A stretch of 64,000 bases of DNA from Merdimmobilis hominis (GTDB lineage Bacteria > Bacillota > Clostridia > Oscillospirales > Ruminococcaceae), in the NCBI RefSeq assembly GCF_016901855.1, contig NZ_JACJKY010000001.1, forward strand, positions 62,001 through 126,000, written 5' to 3'. The translations under genes and the position numbers were made by a program. Shown here in pieces: positions 52,405-60,212 of this stretch (positions are counted from its first letter, which is position 1; each line of letters opens with the position of its first letter). A model generated the notes under the pieces. It saw nothing but the letters and a program-made list of their open reading frames with translations. It was not told the origin of the DNA and ran no database searches.

Positions 52405-52435
52405 AAAAGAGCGGGGAAAACCCGCTCTTTTTGTG
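52405..52435. terminator. Bidirectional terminator inside the element
   Basis: AAAAGAGCGGG-gaaaa-CCCGCTCTTTT between the integrase and the convergent capsid gene. Confidence 0.82.
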
Positions 52436-52455
52436 TATTTGTGCAGTTGACTGCA

Positions 52456-54273
52456 TTATGCGGAAACGCCCACGCGCACGCACGCAGACGGATTCCACGC
52501 AAAGTCTACCACGGTCAGACAGCGCATTGTATTTGCGGCAGACAGGAAGCCGACCGAACGGTCAACCTCAATCACCGGGTTCATTGCAAACCGTACATAA
52601 AGCTGTTTCGGGTCTACAATGTAAATTTCGTTGTCTGCGCAGTATTCGGAAATGTTGATTTCCTTTTTCATGAAGTGGGAAGCACCGTCAGCCATGCTAT
52701 AGGCATATTCATTCGTGCCCTTGAACAGTCCTACGGTATTGTATGCCGTGTTTGCGTTCATGAGCAGAATTGCGTTTCTTGCGTACTTCTGCGGCAACAG
52801 GGAAAGACCTTTTGCCACGTCTGCGGCTGTGATTGAGCCGGAAACCTCGACTTCGTTTGTGTTCGGTGTCCATGTGAGGTGCTGCAAGCCGTTGTGCGGT
52901 GCAGTGCCTTCACTTCCTGTGATAAACGTACTTTCGAGCGTTTCGACCACTTCGGCCGCGCAAGTGTCGGACATCCACGACGTAAACTGTTCGGCGGTCA
53001 TGTGCTCCACTGCTGCGCTGTACTGGATTGCACGCATCAGTTCTTTTCCTGCAAGGTCAAGGCTCGACAGGGTAGGCGCATCGGCGCCCACGGCTTCAAG
53101 TTCCGTTTTCCATGTAGCTGTATTGGTGCTTGCAATCGGGACTTTCACCGTGCCTGCACCGGTGATGTACATCACGTTTGCACGGCTTAAAAGATCGCTG
53201 TATTTTTCATTGCGAATCATCTGATTAAAGATTTCGACCGGCATGACAGCGTCCGCGCCGCTTGTTTTCAGTCCTGCGCGTTCTTCTGTTGTCAAGTTCT
53301 TCATTGTACCGGTGGAAATGTATTTCTGAAATGCTCTTAATTCGATATTGTCCATTTTCTCCCTCTTTCCGCGCGCTTGTTGGGGCGCTTTTTCTATCGT
53401 TTGGCCGTTTCCGTTGGCAACCGCTGCGGCATCTTTTCGCCTTTTTTCGATAATGCCGCGCAGTTCTACTTCCAACTCAGCGAACCGGCGCAAATTGTCT
53501 TTTGCTCTTTTTACGTCATGTTTTCCGACTGTGCTTTCCCACTGGGAACGGATTTCGAGCATTTCCCTGTAGATCGGGTCGCGCTCGTCAATTCTTTTGC
53601 GGGCAATCATCGGCAGAGCAGCGTTTCTTTCTTTGGCTTTCTTGACTTCCTCCCGGGTCATGAAATCCTCTGGTTCTGCGTTCTGCACGCTGTCATATTT
53701 GCGCATTCTTGATTCAATATCCGCAAGAATGCTGCGTGTTTCGGCGGCTCTGTACTCGTTTCTGTCGGCTTCTGCGCGTGCTTCAAACTGATTCCGTGCG
53801 AATACTTCCGTTTGTTCATACGCCGGGAAGCTTACCAGAGAAACGTCATACAACCGTGAAATCTTTGTAATTCTGCGGGTTCTCGTTGTTTCGTCCCATT
53901 CCTCACCGGCTGCGACGAACGCGAACGACATTTTATCAACCAACCCGCTCTTTACATCTTCGTAAAGGCTGCGCGCTTCTTCTGATCCGCTCATATCTGC
54001 GGAAATAAAAAGCCCGTGTTCATCGACAGACAGGGAAAGCGAATTGTTTCGCGTCCGCGCCAGTACGCGGCCTTGGTGATCGTATCGCAGTACAACGTCC
54101 GAAAGGTCCGCATCCATAAGCGCGTTTTTGTCGATGATCTCGCCGTATTCATACCCGGTGAGCGGGTCACTGTATAAAACGGTTCTCTGCTCAAACACAA
54201 GAGCATAACCCGAAATTTTGTTGCTCTCTCCGGCTTCCCAGTTAGAGGAGCGAAATTCTTTGTTTTTGTCCAT
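52456..54273 (-). CDS. HK97-type prohead protease fused to major capsid protein
   Basis: 605 aa. Residues about 1-190 are an HK97 prohead protease: ISGYALVFEQRTVLYSD, RYDHQGRVLA (catalytic His) and DKMSFAFVAAGEEW (catalytic Ser region). A charged helical linker of about 110 residues acts like a delta domain. Residues about 306-605 form the HK97-fold capsid protein (MDNIELRAFQKYISTG... to WNPSACVRVGVSA). An internal ATG at 53355 with AGAGGGAG 3 nt upstream could also give free capsid protein. The ATG at 54273 is chosen for its upstream GGATGGTG. No portal or terminase adjoins. Confidence 0.85.
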   Translation of the reverse strand: MDKNKEFRSSNWEAGESNKISGYALVFEQRTVLYSDPLTGYEYGEIIDKNALMDADLSDVVLRYDHQGRVLARTRNNSLSLSVDEHGLFISADMSGSEEARSLYEDVKSGLVDKMSFAFVAAGEEWDETTRTRRITKISRLYDVSLVSFPAYEQTEVFARNQFEARAEADRNEYRAAETRSILADIESRMRKYDSVQNAEPEDFMTREEVKKAKERNAALPMIARKRIDERDPIYREMLEIRSQWESTVGKHDVKRAKDNLRRFAELEVELRGIIEKRRKDAAAVANGNGQTIEKAPQQARGKREKMDNIELRAFQKYISTGTMKNLTTEERAGLKTSGADAVMPVEIFNQMIRNEKYSDLLSRANVMYITGAGTVKVPIASTNTATWKTELEAVGADAPTLSSLDLAGKELMRAIQYSAAVEHMTAEQFTSWMSDTCAAEVVETLESTFITGSEGTAPHNGLQHLTWTPNTNEVEVSGSITAADVAKGLSLLPQKYARNAILLMNANTAYNTVGLFKGTNEYAYSMADGASHFMKKEINISEYCADNEIYIVDPKQLYVRFAMNPVIEVDRSVGFLSAANTMRCLTVVDFAWNPSACVRVGVSA

Positions 54274-54536
54274 GTGTTCACCATCCTTTTGTTTGGCTCG
54301 CTCCGCTTTCAATCCTCCCGGCCTGCATAACGCCGCACGTTAAACAGGGAAAACGGCTGCTTTTATAGGCTAACGCTCGTTTTTTTCGGGCGGTCAGCTG
54401 CTTTGAAATGCTTTTTTGATAATTCCGATAAAATCCGGATATCTCCGAACAAGTCCGTGAAAATCTGATCGGCAGGGGGGTCATGTGCCCGTGGAGAGGA
54501 AAGACTATAGGCCCTTTCCGGTCGGGAACTACCCGC
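54274..54536 (-). other. GC-rich non-coding spacer; possible packaging (cos) region
   Basis: About 260 nt upstream of the capsid gene, with G-runs GGGGGG (54475-54480) and GGGGGGG (54552 just inside the neighbouring gene). It also has paired segments GGAAAG/CTTTCC (about 54498-54519) and CGGG-aacta-CCCG (about 54523-54535). Cos sites of Gram-positive phages lie in such structured GC-rich stretches near terminase or capsid genes. An open frame here lacks a ribosome site. Packaging function is only a hypothesis. Confidence 0.3.
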
Positions 54537-54812
54537 TCACGGTGTCTGAATGGGGGGGACTTCCGCAGAATCGTTCTGCTGTCTTTCTTCTTCTCGTCCT
54601 TGTTTCAATCCGTCCCGGAACGCTTGCATTTGTGCCATTTTCACAAGGCAAACAATTTCATGAATGAACGCGTCGTTTTGTTCCTGCGGCAGATCGAGCA
54701 GCATTATTCGCAGATTCACGCGCTTTGCATATTCCCAGAATGTTTCTTCCTGTTGTGTTTTCACCCATTCGTGCAAATGGTCGAGTAGCTCCATTGCTTT
54801 TTCATTCTGCAT
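54537..54812 (-). CDS. 91-aa helical protein of the packaging module
   Basis: Starts MQNEKAMELLDHLHEWVKTQ, all helical, with an acidic Pro-rich end. AAGGAGATC lies 8-10 nt before the ATG at 54812, and the earlier ATG lies before that site. No domain recognised. After its TGA stop the same frame stays open for 58 codons, possibly former coding sequence. It lies between the ArpU-like gene and the capsid fusion. Confidence 0.6.
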   Translation of the reverse strand: MQNEKAMELLDHLHEWVKTQQEETFWEYAKRVNLRIMLLDLPQEQNDAFIHEIVCLVKMAQMQAFRDGLKQGREEERQQNDSAEVPPIQTP

Positions 54813-54839
54813 TTTGTCTGATCTCCTTTTCATTTTGTT

Positions 54840-55169
54840 TTATACTCTCAGGCCTCGGAAGCGTGCGCAGATTTCAACTGCTTTATTGATCCATCGGTAC
54901 ACGGTTCTTTCTGTTGTCGGTGTGTCATACGCCACACGCTTTACGCGCAGCCCGTAGGTTTCGCGCTTTGCCGCCTTTCCTGCGTCTGGGAAGTATATTT
55001 CTTTCACTGCATTTACAATGTGCTCTTTGTTTTGTTTCCTGAGAATGAAAAAGGTTTGTTCAACGGCTTCCACGTCTTTCTTTTCTGCGGCTGTTTTGGG
55101 AACGGCTCTTTTGCTCTCTACAGCTGCATAATACCGAAACGCCGCTATGATATAGTCCCGTCCATTCAT
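54840..55169 (-). CDS. Phage-type late regulator-like protein (ArpU/sigma-like HTH)
   Basis: 109 aa. A basic helical N-terminus, then AVKEIYFPDAGKAAKRETYG, and a C-terminal DTPTTERTVYRWINKAVEICARF that looks like a sigma-region-4-type helix-turn-helix, as in ArpU/RinA late activators of Gram-positive phages. GAGCGGGTGA precedes the ATG. As the first gene of the leftward packaging module, it could switch on capsid expression or respond to a helper phage (inference). Confidence 0.5.
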   Translation of the reverse strand: MNGRDYIIAAFRYYAAVESKRAVPKTAAEKKDVEAVEQTFFILRKQNKEHIVNAVKEIYFPDAGKAAKRETYGLRVKRVAYDTPTTERTVYRWINKAVEICARFRGLRV

Positions 55170-55201
55170 TTTTTCACCCGCTCATTTTAACGAATTTTTT
55201 T

Positions 55202-55232
55202 GCCGTAGTTTGCCGTAGTTTTACCGTAGTTT
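55202..55232 (+). repeat. Right arm-type direct repeats
   Basis: GCCGTAGTTT, GCCGTAGTTT and ACCGTAGTTT at 55202, 55212 and 55223, the same unit and orientation as the two copies near the left end. Confidence 0.65.
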
Positions 55233-55340
55233 TTACGAAACAGCACCAAAAAAGACGAAACAACATTGAGAGAATCACTCAAAAAACGCCTATTTATCTG
55301 GGTTTGCAGTTGAATGCAAAATGACGTTTTTGACATCTTA

Positions 55341-55368
55341 ACGGGTTCGATTCCCGCTATTCGCTCCA
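55341..55368 (+). other. Right attachment site
   Basis: Exact 28-nt copy of the tRNA-Gly 3' end. It has no upstream tRNA half and therefore marks the far end of the element. Confidence 0.9.
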
Positions 55369-55370
55369 AT

Positions 55371-55407
55371 AAAAGCCGTACTGCATAACTTGCAGTGCGG
55401 CTTTTAT
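55371..55407 (+). terminator. Original tRNA-Gly terminator, displaced by integration
   Basis: AAAAGCCGTACTGCA-taact-TGCAGTGCGGCTTTT directly after the right att copy. Before insertion it would have ended the tRNA transcript. Confidence 0.75.
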
Positions 55408-55427
55408 TCTTATATCAAAACAAAAAT

Positions 55428-55439
55428 ACATCATGATGT
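55428..55439. promoter_or_regulatory. Palindrome upstream of the gntR promoter
   Basis: ACATCATGATGT, a perfect 12-bp palindrome, 15 nt before the -35. Candidate operator for the GntR regulator. Confidence 0.4.
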
Positions 55440-55453
55440 TTTGCGGATATTTG

Positions 55454-55482
55454 TTGACAAAGAGTGATATTCATGGTACAAT
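55454..55482 (+). promoter_or_regulatory. Promoter of the gntR operon
   Basis: TTGACA (55454-55459), 17-nt spacer, TACAAT (55477-55482) with extended TGG. Confidence 0.82.
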
Positions 55483-55534
55483 GCGCTCAAACATATCTAA
55501 TACATATTTTTTTAAAAAAGGAGGGGTTGCTTCT

Positions 55535-56242
55535 ATGACCGCAAAACAACCGATCTATAAACGGGTCTATTCGGACATCCGCAAGAAGATCGAAACCGGC
55601 TATTACCCGGTAGGCGTCTTATTGCCGCCCGAGCCTGCGCTCGAAAAAGAATATGACGTCAGCCGTACCACGGTGCGAAAAGCGGTAGACCTCTTGATGA
55701 AAGATCAGTTTGTGAGCGTCAAACAGGGATACGGAACCGAAGTGATCCGCAGTAAAGCCGCGCAGAAGCTCAATCAGGTGACCTCTGTGTCACAGACGCT
55801 TGCGAACATGGGATATCGGGTAGGCGTCAAAAGCAGTTATATTCAGCGCATCAAAGCGGATGCGTTTTTGGCAAAGGAACTTCAGATTTTAGAAGGCGAG
55901 CCGGTGCTGGTGATCAACCGGATTCAAACGGCAAATGACATTCCGATTACGATTGCAAAAAACTATATTCCGGAAAAAAAGGTGCCCGGCCTGTTTGAGG
56001 AAAAGGAACCGATTTTATCACTCTATCAATATTTGAGTGAACGGTACCAGATTGCGATTACAGGGTTAAACGACCGGATCAGCGCATGCAACGCAACGTT
56101 TGAGGAGGCAAGCGCGCTGCAAACCGAGCCGCAGACCGCACTGCTTACGGTGCATCGCATTTGTTATTCGGGCAGTGAGATTGTTGAGATGGACGATGTC
56201 AAGATTTTGGCAAGCTATTATAAATATCAAAGTGTGCTGTAA
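55535..56242 (+). CDS. GntR/HutC family transcriptional regulator with UTRA domain
   Basis: 235 aa. The winged helix occupies residues 1-70 (PIYKRVYSDIRKKIETGYYP, then SRTTVRKAVDLL). The rest is a UTRA effector domain (GEPVLVINRIQTAND, PITIAKNYIPE, LYQYLSERYQI). UTRA regulators sense sugar phosphates or related ligands. The ATG at 55535 follows GGAGGGG. First gene of the deoC'-kinase-GRE' operon, which it probably controls. Confidence 0.9.
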   Translation: MTAKQPIYKRVYSDIRKKIETGYYPVGVLLPPEPALEKEYDVSRTTVRKAVDLLMKDQFVSVKQGYGTEVIRSKAAQKLNQVTSVSQTLANMGYRVGVKSSYIQRIKADAFLAKELQILEGEPVLVINRIQTANDIPITIAKNYIPEKKVPGLFEEKEPILSLYQYLSERYQIAITGLNDRISACNATFEEASALQTEPQTALLTVHRICYSGSEIVEMDDVKILASYYKYQSVL

Positions 56243-56257
56243 AAGGAGAAACGAATC

Positions 56258-56706
56258 ATGAAACTGTCAGACATCCAAAGAATGATTGACATCAGTGCGG
56301 TTCGCACAGACGTCACCGAACAGGAGATCGACGAGCTGGTGGCGGCGGCAGACCGGTCAAAAGTATTCTGGAGATCGCGTATTTGACAGACGATGAAATC
56401 AAACGAGGCGCTGAAATCGCCGTGCAGGCAGGCGTTGCCTATGTCAAAACGGGAACCGGATGGGCAGGAAAGCCGACGACGGTGGAAACGATCCGTTTGA
56501 TTAAACAGACGATCGGCGACGCGGCGAAGATCAAAGCGGCAGGCGGCGTGCGTGACCTGCGGACGATTTTTGAGATGACAGAGGCGGGATGCAGCCGCTT
56601 TGGCATCGGGATTCGCAGCGCCATTCGCATCATGGAGGAAGCAGCGGCGCTCGGCGCAGGGACATTGGCGTTTGAGGAAGTCATGCGGGCACAAGCGAAC
56701 GCATAA
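56258..56706 (+). pseudogene. deoC: Deoxyribose-phosphate aldolase (deoC) with internal deletion
   Basis: The ATG at 56258 (AAAGGAG upstream) reads MKLSDIQRMIDISAVRTDVT and on to LVAAADR, the start of clostridial DeoC. It then jumps in another frame to SILEIAYLTDDEIKRGAEIA and continues to a normal C-terminus with VKTGTGW (Schiff-base Lys) and GGVRDLRTIF. About 100 residues, including the catalytic Asp region, are missing, and the fusion is out of frame. An intact gene would be about 750 nt against 449 here. Inactive unless re-initiated. Confidence 0.85.
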
Positions 56707-56720
56707 CCGGAGGTTGAGCG

Positions 56721-58253
56721 ATGGAGTATCTATTGGCATATGATCTGGGAACGGGCGAATTGAAAACGAGCCTGTTTGACAAAACCGGTCAGTCGAAGGG
56801 CTATGTGTTTACCGACTATCAAACATACTATTCCGCAAAGGAGTATCGGGAGCAAAAACCGGAGGACTGGTGGAATGCGGCGGTGCAGTCTACGAAAAAG
56901 CTGATAAACGATACCGGCGTTTCCAATACGGAGATCAAAGCGCTTGCCGTTTCGGGACATAGTTTAGGCGTTGTACCGATCGGATATGACGGCACACTGC
57001 TGCGTTCACTTGTCCCGATTTGGAATGATGCGCGGGCGACAGCACAGGCGCATGCGTTTTTTGAAACGATTGACGAAAAACGCTGGTATCAAGAAACGGG
57101 CAACGGCTTTCCCGCGCATTTATACAGTATTTTTAAAATCATGTGGATGCGCGACCATGAGCCCGAGCGGTATGAACGCTGTCAGTCGTTTATCGGCACA
57201 AAGGACTATCTAAACTATAAAATGACAGGCGTGCTGTGTACGGATCACAGTTATGCGTCGGGAAGCGGCGTCTATTCGCTTAAAGAACACGGCTATATTG
57301 CAGCGTATATCAAGGCAAGCGGCATTGACCCTGACAAACTGCCACCCATTGTGGATAGTACGACGGTGATCGGGACGCTTTTGCCAGAAGCGGCACAAGC
57401 GCTTGGCCTTTCTGTGGATACAAAGGTGTGTGCAGGCGGCGTCGATAATGCGTGCATGGCGCTTGGCGCGGCGTGCATTGAAAACGGGGATGTGTATACG
57501 AGCCTTGGAACATCCGCTTGGATTGCGGTCGCAAGCGATGAGCCGGTGATCGATCAGGAGAAGCGTCCCTATGTGTTTGCGCACTGCATCCCGGGAAAAT
57601 ACGTGTCTGCCACCGCGATTTTTTCGGCAGGCAACAGCCTAAAGTGGGCAAAGGACCAGTTCTTTTATGATCTTGCGCAGGGAGAAGCGAATCCCTATGA
57701 GGAGATCGACCGCATGGCAAAAAGCAGTGAGCCGGGCGCGGACGGATTGTTTTTCGTTCCGTCATTGGCAGGCGGCAGTCTGCTGGATGCGAGTGTCCAT
57801 TTAAAAGGAACGCTGCTCGGCTTGGATTTGCGGCATACACGGGCGGATATCGCGCGTGCGGTATTGGAGGGCGTGTGCTTTCATTTAAAGCTTGCGCTTG
57901 ATGTACTCATGCAGTATGTTCCGATCCGCGATGAGATGCTCATGGTTGGCGGCGGCGCCAAAAGCGCGGTGTGGCGCACACTGTTTGCCGATATTTACGA
58001 AAAGACCATCATCACCACAAATATCGGTCAGGATACCGGCAGTCTGGGCGCGGCGGTGATTGCCGCTGTCGGCGCAGGTTTGTGGGATTCGTTTGAGCAT
58101 GTGAAAACGCTCCATGTGGTGCAGGGCAGGGAAACGCCCGCGCGCGCACAGGTGCCTTATTATCAAAAGCGGCTTTTGTTGTATCGAACCGTGACACAGA
58201 CGCTTTGTGATCTTTACGATTTGATGCAGACACAATCAGCAAGAGAGGAATGA
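56721..58253 (+). CDS. FGGY-family carbohydrate kinase
   Basis: 510 aa. N-terminal ATPase motif LLAYDLGTGELKTSLFD, middle AVSGHSLGVVPIG, PIWNDARA and CAGGVDNACMALGAACIENGD, and C-terminal MVGGGAKSAVWRTLFADIY. These match xylulokinase/ribulokinase-like FGGY kinases. The sugar cannot be named. CCGGAGGTTGAG precedes the ATG. Its stop overlaps the next gene, giving an operon with the deoC remnant and the GRE fragment; the intact frame suggests continued selection or very recent decay of its neighbours. Confidence 0.88.
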   Translation: MEYLLAYDLGTGELKTSLFDKTGQSKGYVFTDYQTYYSAKEYREQKPEDWWNAAVQSTKKLINDTGVSNTEIKALAVSGHSLGVVPIGYDGTLLRSLVPIWNDARATAQAHAFFETIDEKRWYQETGNGFPAHLYSIFKIMWMRDHEPERYERCQSFIGTKDYLNYKMTGVLCTDHSYASGSGVYSLKEHGYIAAYIKASGIDPDKLPPIVDSTTVIGTLLPEAAQALGLSVDTKVCAGGVDNACMALGAACIENGDVYTSLGTSAWIAVASDEPVIDQEKRPYVFAHCIPGKYVSATAIFSAGNSLKWAKDQFFYDLAQGEANPYEEIDRMAKSSEPGADGLFFVPSLAGGSLLDASVHLKGTLLGLDLRHTRADIARAVLEGVCFHLKLALDVLMQYVPIRDEMLMVGGGAKSAVWRTLFADIYEKTIITTNIGQDTGSLGAAVIAAVGAGLWDSFEHVKTLHVVQGRETPARAQVPYYQKRLLLYRTVTQTLCDLYDLMQTQSAREE

Positions 58254-58258
58254 CAGCA

Positions 58259-59269
58259 ATGAATGCGTTTACATTTGACTCGTTTGCATCGCTGATGGAA
58301 GCGTTTAAAGAAGAACTCGCCGATACGCTCGCTTCCATGAACGCATCGTTTCAAAAGGCACAGCGTCATCTCTTTTTGTATCGGGACGGGAAGTATCAGG
58401 CGTATTTTGATGAAATCAAGCAGGGCGCGCCGATTGACTGGTACGGCAGAAGCCCGATGTGTCCGCTTCCGTATTTGAGCGCGCTGTATCACGGCACCAT
58501 CGACGCGGCGGTCGATATGGTGTATGAAAGCTATCCGATCAAGGAAAAAGGACTGATGATCGGCACCGCCACCGAAGCGATCAATTCGCTTGCGGCAATC
58601 AAAAAGGTCGTCTACGATGAAAAGCAGTATTCGCTTTCGGACGTCGTGCAGGCGTGTGTGGAGAACTACCAGACACCAGAGCAGTCTTTGATGCGTCATG
58701 TGCTTTGGAATGCGCCCAAATGGGGCAATGACGACGATTATGTCGATGCGATCGCAAAAGACCTGCTCGGCTTTTGCTTGACACAGGCGACAGCGTATGA
58801 GAGCGCGTCAGGCGGCAAGCAGTTAGGCGGCATTCATCAGCCGCATCCGGTTCCCACAGGTGCTGCGCTCATGGCGACACCGGAGGGCAGATATGCAGGC
58901 GCGCCGGTGGCGGTGACACTGACGCCGGAAAGCGGCACGATGCAAAACGGACCGACAGCGGCGCTGTTGTCGGCAAGCAAGCTTTGTTCGTTTGACGTGC
59001 AGTGGAATTTCTGCGTCATGGTCAACTACTATTCCTCGGTATTTGAGGGAACAGGCGGAAAAGAAGTGTTCAAAACGCTGCTGCGCACCTATTTTCATCA
59101 GGGCGGCATGCAGCATCAGCCAAATGTGCTGAATGTCGAAGACCTAAAAGCCGCACAGCGCGAACCGGAGAAATATAAAGACCTGATCGTGCGGCTGTGG
59201 GGCGTTTCGGCGCATTTTGTCGATCTGCCCAAAGAACTGCAGGACGAGATGATTGCACGCGTTGCGTAA
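58259..59269 (+). CDS. C-terminal half of a glycyl radical enzyme (PFL-like), orphan
   Basis: 336 aa. DSLAAIKKVV-like (INSLAAIKKVVYDE), WNAPKWGNDDDYVD, and near the C-terminus VRLWGVSAHFVDLPKELQDEM are GRE landmarks. The Gly of WGVSA is where the stable radical forms. Full GREs are about 780-850 aa; the N-terminal half with the active-site Cys loop is absent. The ATG at 58259 has AGAGG 10 nt upstream, and 58250 overlaps the kinase stop. It is either a truncated gene or a stand-alone glycyl-domain subunit. No activating enzyme is nearby. Confidence 0.72.
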   Translation: MNAFTFDSFASLMEAFKEELADTLASMNASFQKAQRHLFLYRDGKYQAYFDEIKQGAPIDWYGRSPMCPLPYLSALYHGTIDAAVDMVYESYPIKEKGLMIGTATEAINSLAAIKKVVYDEKQYSLSDVVQACVENYQTPEQSLMRHVLWNAPKWGNDDDYVDAIAKDLLGFCLTQATAYESASGGKQLGGIHQPHPVPTGAALMATPEGRYAGAPVAVTLTPESGTMQNGPTAALLSASKLCSFDVQWNFCVMVNYYSSVFEGTGGKEVFKTLLRTYFHQGGMQHQPNVLNVEDLKAAQREPEKYKDLIVRLWGVSAHFVDLPKELQDEMIARVA

Positions 59270-59282
59270 CAGCTTACAATGA

Positions 59283-59843
59283 CTATACGCAAAGGGGTTC
59301 GCACGAATTTGTTTTCCAAAACAATTCAATGCGAACCTCATGCTTTTTGATATCTTCATCGGAATAAGCGCATAGATCACAGCCGATGAAGCAAAATCCG
59401 TTTTTTAAATAAAATGAAATGGCATTTTCGTTGCAGCTTTGTGTTTCCAAAACAATTCCGCGGAATCCTTCTGTACGTGCAATATGTTTTGCGGTATTCA
59501 TGAGCATGGTTCCCACTCCCTGATGTCTGACAGAAGGGAATACCAGTAAGTTGCTAACACGCAGACGGTTGTTCCATGATTCACGGCTTAATTCAATCAG
59601 TCCGATGTGACGCTTTTGCTCGTCATAAGCAAAAAAGAGCGAAGGATTTTCCAAAAACGGCTGATTGAGCGCAGATTCAAATCCGCGAAATTCCTTGGAT
59701 GCAAACGCGCACCGCTCAAACGAAACAGAAAATCCGTTTGCCGACTGTGTAACGGCAGGATGAAAATAATGCTGTGTCTGATATTCAAACCGATATGTTT
59801 CACCGGTGTGTTCGGTAATATTCTGTTTTACAATCTCAATCAC
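59283..59843 (-). CDS. GNAT family N-acetyltransferase
   Basis: 186 aa from the GTG at 59843. The acetyl-CoA motif is VSNLLVFPSVRHQGVGTMLMNTA (Q/RxxGxG/A as RHQGVG), followed by IVLETQSCNENAISFYLKNGF, typical of GNAT. Substrate unknown. AGGAGG lies 9 nt before the GTG, which overlaps the MGMT-gene stop (GTGA), so the two are translationally coupled. Confidence 0.85.
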   Translation of the reverse strand: MIEIVKQNITEHTGETYRFEYQTQHYFHPAVTQSANGFSVSFERCAFASKEFRGFESALNQPFLENPSLFFAYDEQKRHIGLIELSRESWNNRLRVSNLLVFPSVRHQGVGTMLMNTAKHIARTEGFRGIVLETQSCNENAISFYLKNGFCFIGCDLCAYSDEDIKKHEVRIELFWKTNSCEPLCV

Positions 59844-60166
59844 TCCGTTTCGCCTCCTGCCCAAAAATAAACGGATAAATCGACTGTTTCATCCGGCCGG
59901 ACATATACGCCTTCTGCTTCTAAGAGTAAGCGCTGTTCGTTGATGCCGCCGAATGCAAATGCACTGCTTAAACCGCCGAACCGATTGACCACACGATGGC
60001 AGGGGATCACTCCCGGCTCCGGATTGACATGAAGCGCATATCCCACAACACGCGACATTCTGGGATTGCCGCAAAGCAGTGCAATTTGTCCGTAAGTGGT
60101 TACCTTTCCTTTGGGGATTTGTTTGACGATTTGATAAATCTTTTGAAAAACAGCGCCGTTTGCCAT
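59840..60166 (-). CDS. MGMT-type DNA alkyltransferase (single domain)
   Basis: 108 aa. PKGKVTTYGQIALLCGNPRMSRVVGYAL is the DNA-binding helix-turn-helix with the Arg finger, and IPCHRVV has the acceptor Cys, so it should transfer alkyl groups. It lacks the N-terminal domain of Ogt and is the size of alkyltransferase-like proteins, but those lack the Cys. Promoter not obvious; the divergent fucosidase promoter lies just upstream. Confidence 0.86.
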   Translation of the reverse strand: MANGAVFQKIYQIVKQIPKGKVTTYGQIALLCGNPRMSRVVGYALHVNPEPGVIPCHRVVNRFGGLSSAFAFGGINEQRLLLEAEGVYVRPDETVDLSVYFWAGGETE

Positions 60167-60212
60167 GGTACATCTTCCTTTCCGTTTGTTTTGAGTATAT
60201 CACAAAAAAGAC

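Larger units (their letters stand above)
48052..55368. mobile_element. Integrated 7.3-kb phage-satellite-like element
   Basis: Bounded by 28-bp direct repeats, with the tRNA-Gly 3' end on the left. It carries an HUH Rep, seven small genes including an excisionase-like and a Cro-like HTH, a CI-like repressor, a tyrosine integrase, a prohead protease-capsid fusion and two small genes. Portal, large terminase and tail genes are absent. Direct-repeat arm sites lie inside both ends. The layout suggests a mobilisable satellite that makes its own capsid protein and relies on a helper phage for the rest (inference). Confidence 0.85.

Noticed and set aside
54278-54484. 68-codon minus-strand frame upstream of the capsid gene
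   Set aside because: No Shine-Dalgarno site, biased composition, and a competing frame looks equally plausible; treated as non-coding spacer.
55187-55369. 60-codon minus-strand frame over the right end of the element
   Set aside because: It spans the att repeat and arm-type sites and has no ribosome site.
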